Source: Chamaecyparis obtusa
Lineage: Eukaryota; Streptophyta; Pinopsida; Cupressales; Cupressaceae
NCBI GenBank assembly: GCA_027943335.1
Contig: BSBK01001536.1
Location: forward strand, 1 to 64,000
DNA length: 64,000 nt
Reading direction: 5' to 3'
Every line of letters begins with the position of its first letter. Position 1 is the first letter of the stretch. Below are positions 11,588-21,599 of the stretch, one piece after another. The position numbers were made by a program, and so were the translations under genes. The notes under the pieces are model-generated. The model was not told the DNA's origin, searched no databases, and saw nothing but the letters and a program-made list of their open reading frames with translations.

Positions 11588-11596
11588 CCCCCCCTT
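11588..11596 (-). other. Polypurine tract of the young element
   Basis: On the - strand AAGGGGGGG directly precedes the 3' LTR. Confidence 0.9.
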
Positions 11597-12775
11597 AAGT
11601 GTAACTTAGGGAGAAGCAAAAAAAGCTAAACTACTGCAGAAAGTAGGAAAGATGGGTCCCGGCAACTAGGCCTGATCAGGTACCCAAACATAAAGCAAAA
11701 GATGTCCCAGAGAAAGGAACAAGAAGAGAGCAAGAAACTCCTCTGAAGCATGTCTGAAAACTTTGTCAGAAGATACTGCTGGAACCCCCACTGAAGTGCA
11801 TGACCAGGTAGAGAAGACAAGTGTCTGAAGAGCTGATCAATCGAACCAGGAAGCAATAGAACCAATAGGTGAACCCCCCCATAATGCTGAATTGGGAGAG
11901 GTGACAGGAACACTGAAATGCGATGCCAGAAACAACTGCAGAAGAAGAACCAGGAACACCAACAGTGCAACAGAAGCACACACACAGGATAAAGGGCGAT
12001 GTCATAGACACAGTCTACATGGGCTAATGTCATGGAAGGTACGCTCACTTGACAAGAGTGGATGCGCCTATAGTGGCAAATGCATCAGAATCCCCCCATG
12101 GCACTTTATAACTGAGTGCGAATACTAAAACTGAACCAGGTGAAAAAGATCCCAGAAATGCAGAAGAGGGCACTTTATCTCAGGGCATTTACAGAACAAA
12201 GATACATCAGAAAGAGCATGCAAGCTTAGAAGTCAGAAAGAAGAGTGCACTAAGAAACCAGAAGAAGAGATCCCCGGACCTGTAGAACCAAGCACACCAC
12301 CAGAGGGCATAAACTGCATAACTCGGAGGAGTGAAAACCTGGAGTAGAATCTGGAAAAATAACCTCTGCCACTGAATAGTACACAGAATCAGCTTTTCGA
12401 CGATATCTCGTTTGCCGAAAAAGGAGTCCGGATGAGCCAGATATGACTCCCGGAAGGCAAAAAGAGATATCAGACTTCAACAGAAAAAAACACTATTGAA
12501 ACAGCAGAACCCAAAATCCTAACCTCCATCATCAGAAAGAGCTCGGAAAGAGCTTTCCGACGATATAAAGAAGTCAGAAAAAGACCCCCGGATGCTCCCT
12601 ATAAAGAGAAAAACGTCCAGGGACCCCCAAAAGGCAAAAAAGAAATGTTTTAAGCCCCAGGGGCTGAAAAAGATGACCCCCTGGGCGCATGGCGCGCACA
12701 GGGGGCTGGAGCCGGAGCTCTCGGTCACCCATGTGACCGCCGCTAGGGCCCGCGGGGCTTAAAAACCCGTCGGGC
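11597..12775 (-). other. Coding-free interior of the young element
   Basis: No frame shows gag, protease, integrase or RT motifs. The 140-codon frame at 11626-12048 is Cys- and Leu-rich without homology that I recognise. A roughly 45-base motif with the core CGACGATAT and CCGGATG occurs twice (12391-12437 and 12551-12597). The end next to the primer site (12640-12775) is strongly GC-rich and folds into stable hairpins, unlike the rest of the window. Confidence 0.75.
12677..12739 (-). promoter_or_regulatory. Structured GC-rich leader next to the primer site of the young element
   Basis: Two strong dyads are visible: CCCCCTG...CAGGGGG (12677-12705) enclosing GCGC-ATG-GCGC, and CGGTCAC-CCAT-GTGACCG (12722-12739). 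They fall in the 5' leader of the RNA, where LTR elements carry dimerisation and packaging signals. That role is inferred from position. Confidence 0.5.
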
Positions 12776-12788
12776 GGCTCTGATACCA
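12776..12788 (-). other. Primer binding site of the young element (initiator Met-tRNA)
   Basis: On the - strand TGGTATCAGAGCC follows the 5' LTR with no gap. Confidence 0.97.
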
Positions 12789-13118
12789 TGTTAGATTTGA
12801 CAAACGCAAATCATCCCAAGAACACCTGCATGCAAGACTGTCACAAAGAAGAAGCAAAAAGAGACAGAAAGCTATGGCGGCCAATAGGCCAGAGACTGCA
12901 AAACCATGTTGCCAGAAATAAGCTTCTATTAACAATGATGAAAATAATACAATCTCCTTATGAAATGAAAGAAGTGAATCCTTATAAAAGGAAACACGAA
13001 ACCCTAAAGGCTAAAACCCTAAAGAATTATAAAGCGCCTAAGTGAAACTTAAGCCTAGAGTATGATAAACTAATAATTAAATGATTTAATTATTAGCTAA
13101 CATAAGACTACTCTAACA
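12789..13118 (-). repeat. 5' LTR of the young element
   Basis: 330 bases, apparently identical to 11258-11587, and followed by target duplication ATCAT at 13119-13123. Confidence 0.97.
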
Positions 13119-13123
13119 ATCAT

Positions 13124-14445
13124 AAGGAAAAGAGAACAAGGATACCTACTTCCAACAACAAGGAGATATTCTTAAAATAAAAGATGTATAGCAAAGTCCC
13201 CAACAAAGTGTGAATATTCTAGTTATCCAAGGAATAGATAATTGTGAAAAGACATCTGAAGGTGGGAAGAGACCCTTGAAATGAAGAGATATTGGTTAAG
13301 ATAAATCAAACATCAAGAAGAGTTCTTGAGCAAAGATAACAACTTCAGGAAAAAGAGGGAAGTATAACAAGAATGCACCCTTTTAACCTTCATATTGCTA
13401 GGCAAAAAAGAGATTCCTCATGAAGGATCACACAACCTAAGCCCCACAATAAGGGGATTTTTATATGATGAACACACTTTTACAAATAAGGAAGAGGTTA
13501 TGATAAAGGACACACACCTCTTGCATAAGAGAGAATCCCAAATCAAAACAAACATTTCCATATAAGAAAATAATGTTACATGATAAACAAATAGCACTAC
13601 ACCAAGGAAAGTGGATCCTTACAGAGAAAAGAAAAATAAATATTGATAAATGAAACCTTACCCCCCAAGGGTGAAGGTAAGGGAAAATATAATACATTGT
13701 ATTCCCTAAGTGACAGATCTTTTATCATAGAAATATGTTTTTAAGCAAAGATAAGGTTGTGAAAAAGGATGTAGAAGATCCTAATGTAAACAAAAAGATC
13801 CATGCAAGTAGGGATATCATGTTATAAAATAAACAAGTCAACAAAGGAATAACGGATCTATTGGAAAGAAAGAGAAAAATCATAAACTCCCTAAGGGAAG
13901 ATCATTTATAATAGACATGCTCTTTGAGGCATGAAAAAGATTGTTAAAAAAGATGATATTGGCTCATGAGGAGGTTGATCTCTATCTTCACTAATATGGG
14001 CTCATGAGGAGATTTATCTCTATCTTCATAATCAATAAACATCATAGGAGAAGGATTAAGGCGATTTATGCCAATTTCATCTTTAGGTTTATTATCTTTA
14101 ATATATTCCATGTAATTTGTTTTAAAAGACTTTGAGAAAATTACTTGAACTATAAATAAAAGTTTTGAAAGATGCTTTGCAAGAAGTAATAATATTTGAA
14201 AGCCTCAAAATGTCAAATGCAAGAACACCATGAAGGAATACAAACATCATGAAATTAAAAAAAATATTATTCACTCCATGTGATTAGTAAAGAGAAGTAA
14301 GGAGAAATGTAAAACCATGAGATATCGCACACTGATATAACTTAGTAGACTCCATGAAAGCTACCCAAATTAGATCCAAAAATGCAATATATGAGATCTA
14401 ACACCAAAATAAAAATGGAAATATTGTGTTTTGGGTGCACCAAAA
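13124..14445. other. Interior of the old element, no gene seen
   Basis: Purine-rich AT sequence with only short, low-complexity frames (for example 13461-13697 on -). It ends where the right 1.4-kb repeat begins. The last bases, TTTTGGTGCACCCAAAACAC on the - strand, would be where a primer site lies if the repeat is a left-pointing 5' LTR, but I cannot assign a tRNA. Confidence 0.45.
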
Positions 14446-15834
14446 TGTACAATAATAAAATGGAATCGTATGTGGATTGTTCCCTTTTCCCTAATGCATA
14501 ATTAGAATGAAGATAACTCAATAGGCTCAAGTGAGTCTTAAGTGTTGAATGAGTGTAATGATACTTTGCAATAGTAAATTGTATGATATGATTTTGAGGG
14601 GAAATGATAGGATGGTACAAGATAGAGGGCCAAATCAGTAAGTATGAAAAATCATAGGAAATATAGATTGATACCCTATAATGACCTAAAACAAAAAACA
14701 AAAGGTTGTACTAAATTGTGGTCTGAATTTTGAGAAATTTTGGTAGGTACATAATGTCTTGGACATCATGTTCCCAGGTACACATTACTTTGGGCACTAT
14801 ATTCCTAGTGATTTTGTTTAAAACTTTCATAGTCGATCTGATAGGTCTTGCACTTTCTAAATTAAGTCCTAACAGATCCACCACTTGTACCTGTACACAC
14901 AAAAAATGGGGAAGAATATTGAATAGAGGGGGTTGCCTCGGCCAAAACCCTATTTTAAATCAACCTTGAAATGAAATAAAGTAAATGAAATCATGTTGTC
15001 ATATAATAGAGGCTAGATGATCTAAAAGATGAAGTATATCATACCTTGGCAATGCGAATGCTTCTTTGAATGTGATTGAGTATGTTGATGCAATAGTTTT
15101 GACTTAACACAAAAACCCAAAAGGAAATCATGAAAGATAAAACCTTGTGTATAAATTGTATTAGTTTTCTATAATGCTTGAATGAGAAGAAGAAAGAAGA
15201 CTTAGATGAATGTATATGGTTCTCCTCTCTTGATAGAAAGACTCCTTTTCTTAGCTTTCAATGAGGGAAATAATCTTAACCCATGGAGAAGAACACCTTG
15301 AATGCTCAAGAAGAAGTCTAGATCTTGAAAGCTTACCTTAAAACCTTGAACTTGATTTCTTGATAATGGATGCAAATTCTTGAGAGTAGATGTGATATGA
15401 AAAATGAGGAGATATAGGGTGTTTATATACCTTTAACAACATGTAAAGAGTTAAAACTTGGGAGGGAAAAATATAAATTGAAATACCCCATTAAATAACC
15501 AAGATAGGGCCCTATTTCAAATATGAGCCAAAAACTCAAGGTATATAACTCCTATGATGTTCTATGCTTGGTATAGAATGCCTAAGGCATTGTGCATCCA
15601 CCAATCATGCCCAAATTTAAATGTCAAGATATAAATAACTAGGGGATGTTGGATTACAAAGAACAAATAATTTCAAAATTGGACAAAACACAAAGCCACA
15701 AATGATGACATAGGGCTTGTGTGATCAAATAAATGATTAGATTGGGGGAATAATAGAGGATCACACTTATAAATAAGGGATTACCTTGATTTTAAAAGAA
15801 GCTAATTTAATAGAAGACTTATATTGGGTTTATG
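14446..15834 (-). repeat. Right copy of the 1.4-kb direct repeat, probable LTR of the old element
   Basis: Matches 1095-2455 in order and orientation, including the conserved TTTATATACC block that reads as a TATA-like box on the - strand. The frame 14730-14969 is a decayed counterpart of the frame 1376-1615, but neither has a domain, so I do not call them genes. Confidence 0.55.
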
Positions 15835-16415
15835 CACAAAGATGGGAGACCAAAAAGGTGCCAATTTTCTTTTGGCCCCCCAAAAGCAATAGGGCACATG
15901 TTCTATGACTTGGATTACCTGAGCCTAAGGCGTGGGAAATCCAAGCCATAAGGTGTCTGCTCTAGAGGGTGTACACCCTATGTGAAAATAAAACATGCAA
16001 AAAACCTTCTAAATAGGGTGCACACCGTATAGGGCATCCACCCTATTTGGCGTGCGTAAAATGTGGCAACAAAAATCCAACAAGCCCTGACAAGCCAATG
16101 TTAGCACTAGGACCATACATAAAATGTAACATTTAAGTATAACTTTCTTATACTTAAGTTACATTTTATGTATATACTTTTAGGATGTTTGAGAGTGGTT
16201 TCAACTTCATAGGAGTTAAGATAAAGATTCTCGATTTTGAGGGTTTTTAGGAAATTTCAGACAGCCAAATTTTAGGAATCAACACATTATATTCAACATG
16301 ATTCCCAATGGACTATTGATTGTAACCTTAATCCCTTGACTTGTGCATGATCATTGCTTATTGCATTGTTTATGATATGGTTAGTTTGGTAATTAACATG
16401 TATGTTTAACCATGT

Positions 16416-16418
<3 letters not shown>
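15835..16418. other. Non-genic stretch with strong inverted repeats
   Basis: Holds a perfect palindrome AGGGTGTACACCCT at 15966-15979, an inverted repeat AAATAGGGTG...CACCCTATTT at 16011-16048, and a near-perfect hairpin with arms of about 26 bases at 16115-16173. No gene is seen. Confidence 0.6.
16115..16173. repeat. Long near-perfect hairpin
   Basis: The left arm ATACATAAAATGTAAC plus TTAAGTATAA faces its reverse complement across a loop of about five bases (CTTTC). One 2-base bulge interrupts the match. It may be the residue of a miniature inverted-repeat element or a hairpin RNA source. Confidence 0.7.

Positions 16419-16469
<51 letters not shown>
16419..16469. repeat. (GA)n microsatellite at a repeat boundary
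   Basis: A pure GA run of 51 bases. The AT-rich module complex begins directly after it, replacing sequence that other copies of the module have at this point. Confidence 0.97.
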
Positions 16470-16470
<1 letters not shown>

Positions 16471-17734
16471 ATTGATTATAGTAAAAAAATAGAAATAAGA
16501 AAACTACTCAGGAATTTAACATGAATTGATCAAGAAGTGAATAATGCATAATGTCTTTGTATTTATTGATTCAATCACATAATAGAAATATGTTTATTTA
16601 ACACACGTCATCTCTTTCTTCGTTGTCAATATACACTTAAAAAACTACTTAATGGTTTTGTAGATTGTTCTTTGAATTGCATTTCCAACAGTTATGATGT
16701 AGCTTTTCTAGTAAAACTAACTTTGACATGCATATTGTCTACAAAATTAAATGTTTACTCAAAAACCATGCATTGCACTGAACCTCTATTTGTGCATACA
16801 CTATGAAGGCAACACTCATCGAAATTCTTTTTTCCTCTTCTTTTTTACATCTTGGTGAAACCAAATGCAAAAAAAAAACTTGGCATCAATAGAAATGAAC
16901 AACATCTACATCAAAATTAACTTTGGCATGCATATTACCTACAAAAATAAATGTTCAATCAGAAATGACGTATTCTCCTATATGTCCACTTGTATATAAA
17001 CTACATAGAGAATACAAGTCCATTTTTTATTTTCCCAATTTTTTTATATTAAAACTAATAAAAGTACATGCTCAATAAAAAATAATGTATTATCATGTAC
17101 CTCTATGTGTACATGCATTAGACAAACAATACATGTGAACATTTTTTTTTTCAATTTTTTCATAATTTAAACTAATAAAACCATCATTAAAAATACAAAG
17201 AGACAATAAAGAATAAAACAAAAAAAAATGCCAATAATACTATATATAAAATATAGACATTACAAACTATAGCAAAAAGGTAAAAAATTATCTCTTGGCT
17301 GCACAAAATCTCTCTCTTTTTAGCCATTGTGATGAAGACTAATTCATAGTCTTTTTATAGTCCTTGATCAAACAACAATGGTAAATAACCCACATCAAAC
17401 ACCTATAAAAATTTATCATTAAATTGAAAAAAACCTCAAAAATATTTTAACAATAGAGAACTGTTAAGAAAACTCATGACCAAAACAACAAATTTAAGCA
17501 AAAAAATAGTAAACTTACATTAAACCCTCAACCCTTGCTCAACACTAGCTCTATTGTTTATCATGATTTACTCAAACAAAAATACATACCCCCAAAAATA
17601 CAAAACAAATTCAATAAAGGCCTACAATTCTACCACTATGCATTAATGTTTATAAAATGACTAAAATGATATGAGTTTTATATGATACTTTGAAGAGCAA
17701 TACCAATGCAACAACCAAATAAAAAAATTAGATA

Positions 17735-18085
17735 AAAAAAACCAATCACCATACATTGTCTTTCTACTCTTGATCAATCCTTGGTTTTCTCATCCTTTCT
17801 CAGATCTTACTCAAAAATATTGCAAAAAAAATAAAATAAAACATTCTCATTGAATCAATAGATAAAACATTGTTATTGAAGTTATATATGACATGCATAA
17901 TAGCTGGAATACTAAATGAAACATCAAAAACAATGTATTGCCTCGTGTGTCCACTATACATACATTACAAATGCAACACACATCGACACTTTTTTCCATT
18001 GCAATTTTACATAATTAATACTAATAAAACTGCTAGCAAGAATACAAAGAGCTGAGAATTTGAGGTATGGTGACTATTTTTTATT
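17735..18085. repeat. Fold-back unit of the AT-rich complex
   Basis: The left end AAACCAATCACCATAC faces the right end GTATGGTGACTATTTTTT as an imperfect terminal inverted repeat around one core unit. A similar unit lies at 28530-28840, and decayed ones at 40900-41310 and 42450-42800. Confidence 0.5.
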
Positions 18086-18977
18086 TAATTCATTGATTTG
18101 GTCGTGGATTTGCCTAAAAATGCTTTATTGTTAAAATAGTTTGGGATTTTTTCATTTTATTGATAAATTTTGAGGACTTTTGCATGTTTTACTTAGTATT
18201 GTTGTTTGAGTAAGCACTAGAAGAAGATTGTGAATTAGTCTTCATAAAAATGTGTAAAATCATATAGGATCTATATATTGGTTCAATTGAATTTGTTTTG
18301 TATTTTTGATATTTTTAATGTATGTCTTTATAAGCAGAGAGCTAATGTTTTCAATTGAGCTCATGCATATTAATTTATGTGATTTAGAGATAAATTCCTG
18401 ACTTTTCTGTGTAGTTTGTAATGTAAATGAAATGAAAAATGTCTCGAACAAATGAAAGAAGTGATCTAATACAACAAAAGAAACAAAGAGAAACAAGAGA
18501 ACCAAAGACCATACCTGCAAATATTATAGAGAACGTGTTAGCATATACAAGGCATATGAACTGTTTGTTGAATGCCATTAGATTTGTTCACCAATATTTA
18601 ACATTAAAAAATGATAATTATTTAATATTGATCAATATTCTTTCTAGTGTTTTAAATATTTTATTGTTCAAAATTTGAGGACAAATTATGTGAAAGTGTT
18701 AAAAGATTTTGTTTGTATTTTATTGAGTGCATGACATTCAAGAAGCAGATTATATTCCTTGTCTTTGCTAACACATTTTTTATGGTGTGTGTAGATACAG
18801 AGCAAGTGCATTGCAATGTACAAGTTGGTTGCTCGATTGAAAGTTTCTAATTGTGTATGTTTAGTGCAAGTATTATGACTATTTTTTTGTTTCAATTCAT
18901 GATTATGCTATTCAATTATTTGTTTATTCTAAAACAATTGCAGATTAAGTTATATCAACATACACATGGCATTACAC

Positions 18978-18982
<5 letters not shown>

Positions 18983-19020
<38 letters not shown>

Positions 19021-19033
19021 CACACACACACAC
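18983..19033. repeat. Compound (TA)n(CA)n microsatellite
   Basis: A TA run to 19010 followed by CA repeats to 19033, seen directly. Confidence 0.97.
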
Positions 19034-21599
19034 TGAATTTCAAAAAATAGAATTGTTTTATTTGTGTCGACATATTTTCTAAAATTTATATTATATTGAC
19101 ATGTACAATAGTGAATCAAAGAGGACATATTGTTGCATTAGCAAAATAGTATCAACACTCATGATTGGCTAAGGACTTTTTACTACATATCTTTGGGCAG
19201 AGGTATGGTGACTACTTTTTTTTTTTCTATTCCTTGGTAAATCTCTAGTCCAGTGCAAAAGACAATTGTTTGGAATTACAAACATTGTAAAAAACAAACA
19301 AAATATGTCACATACACTGTTTATAGTAAAAACATAGAAATAAAAAAACTATTCGAAAATAACATGAATTGATCAAGTTCTGAATGATGCATAATATTTT
19401 TGAAGTGATTAATTCAATTGCATAGTCTAAATATGTTTGTTCGAAATAGTTAATGTCTTTCTTCATTGTCATTATAAAGTTAAACAACTACTTAATGGTT
19501 TTGTAGATTATTTTTTGAATTACATTTTCAATGATTATGATGCAACTTTCCCATCAAAATTTATTCAGGCCCACATATTATGTGCACTATTTAATATTCA
19601 ATTAGAAACCATGTATTGTCTTGTATGTCCATGTCTACATACACTATGAAGCCAAGACATGTTGAGATTTTTTCTTGTCTCTTATTTTTCATAGCTTGGT
19701 TAAACCAAGTGAAAAAAAAACACTTAACATCAATACAAATGAACAACATATTTGAACAATGTATCACCCTGTGCCTGTACTTTTATATGCATTAGATAGA
19801 CAATAATTGTGAATATATTTTTTTCCCTATCTTTCATAATCAAATCTTATTAAACCATCTAGGAAGATACAACAAGATAATGAAGAAAAAATAAAGAATT
19901 GTCAAAAATAGTATATATAAAATATAGAAATTACAAATTATATCAAAAAATAAAAATAAAAATTTCTTTCACTAGCACAAATTAATACTTAAAAGCTTAA
20001 CCAAAAACATTGGCGTATTCAAAATAATTAGATGTTGCCTTGGTCTTTGTCACCAATATAAATCACCAAAATCCACAAAATTTTAAAAATCTATTTTTGG
20101 TTGCTCATATCGACATTGATTAACATTATTTTATGATCAACAAATTTTTTTTAAGGTCAATGATCATACTTGCATCGCCATAGCTCAAGCAAGAACAATG
20201 TCAATTTATCTTTTGCAATTTATTCTTGCTTTAGATATGATTGCATAAATATGATCATATACTTTTAAAAAAAATCTTTTAATGGAAAGAAAACTATGCA
20301 CTAAAGTTTTTGAAAATGACTAAAATGATATGTGATATGGATTGTAGTACGCAATCATAGTTTTCTTTTAGTTTCAGTTGTCATACTCTTTTAGGCTATT
20401 ATTCAATTGATTGGCTGAATTCGTTTAGGCTACATTTCATATGAGCAATTATTGTTTCAGTGGTGATGATTCTGGATTATGATTATTATATGTTTATCAT
20501 GTGATTGCTTAGTTAGATGATGATATTATTGTTCAGGTCTAGAATTGTTACCTCTATCAGGCAATGAGGCTAACAACAATTCCAATTGACAATGGAAACC
20601 TCTCCTAGCTGTGGGTGGACTATGATTAGAGAAGAATCTCTGGATTCTAGGCCGGTTCCTATAAATATTTGCTATCACTTTACTAACCTGAAAAACTTGA
20701 TGGGAAAAGGGTAAAGGGAATTGAGAAAACTTGGAAAATAAGGTGATACACCAATGACTAAATTAGAAATTAGAAAAGAAAATAATGACTCCAGATCTAA
20801 CACATAATGAAATTCAGATGATTTGGTACACTGTTCAACATATAGGTTAATGAATTTAGTTATCAGGATTTAATCACAAATAACTCAACTCTTAACAACA
20901 TACATTTCTCTAATAAGGTTTGATGGATCAGATTTATCAATATGGAAGGAACAATGAAACATTCACATCCAAATTCAAAATCAAAATTGAAAACACTTAC
21001 TAAAGAAGATGAAAAGGAATTGATAATCTGAACACAAAATGAGCTGAAACCTGGTATATTTCCTTCAAAAATCTCTGCAAAATGGTTACAAAATGGGCTC
21101 TTGAGCTTCTAGGAACAAATCAGTTCACTATAGGCTCTCTTTCCCACACATGCGACCCTAAAAAAAGTCAATCTCCCTTCCTTCAGAGAGCTCAGAAACC
21201 CTAATCCAGAAATGCCAAAACCCTACAAAAAATGCTCTATTTTGGCCATAATTCTACCAAAAACTTAGCCTATATAACATCTAGAAAAAGACAAATCATC
21301 ATCCCTAAATTTTAGCAAAAAATAAGGAATAAAAATTCCTTTTACAATGTAATGCCAAAAATTTTAATTGTCTCTTTAATAAAAATGGCTTTTAAATAAG
21401 GAATTTAATAAGGAGTTCAAAAATCCCCTTTACAATGTCTTGCCAAATTTATTAAAAGAAATTAATATTAAAAAGATTTTAATATTAATATCAAAACAAC
21501 AAAATTACTCAACTAACCTAACATAGCCTAATCCCTTAACTTATCAAAATTTAAGCAAAATAAATAACAAAAATGGGGAGTCAAAAGACTTCTACCCAC

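Larger units (their letters stand above)
11258..13118 (-). mobile_element. Very young non-autonomous LTR element (TRIM/LARD-like), E-young
   Basis: Two 330-base LTRs (11258-11587 and 12789-13118) show no difference by eye. They are flanked by a perfect 5-bp target duplication ATCAT (11253-11257 and 13119-13123). On the - strand the 5' LTR (12789-13118) is followed immediately by a Met-tRNA primer site, and a PPT abuts the 3' LTR. The 1.2-kb interior encodes no recognisable gag or pol. It must therefore move with proteins from an autonomous partner, probably copia to judge by LTR style. The identical LTRs indicate the most recent insertion in this window. Confidence 0.97.
16471..20337 (+). repeat. 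AT-rich repeat complex, left part (module copies A and B)
   Basis: No gene is seen. Copy A (16471-17480) and copy B (18540-20337) share long stretches in the same orientation, such as AACATGAATTGATCAAG and AACTACTTAATGGTTTTGTAG. Both match in reverse complement the right-hand part (40020-38904 and 30486-29830). A core unit of roughly 120 bases, with GTATGTCCACTTGTACATACA and CATAATTAAAACTAATAAAA, recurs at about 16750, 16960, 17070, 17890, 19590 and 19745. Short frames inside are simple AT-rich translations. Confidence 0.7.

Noticed and set aside
11258..13118. Retrozyme (hammerhead-bearing non-autonomous element)
   Set aside because: I could not find the hammerhead core (CTGATGA...GAAA) in the LTRs or interior; the size also exceeds typical retrozymes.
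16471..20337. CRISPR-like or simple satellite array
   Set aside because: Units are irregularly spaced, occur in both orientations and lack constant repeats with unique spacers; a plant nuclear repeat complex explains them.
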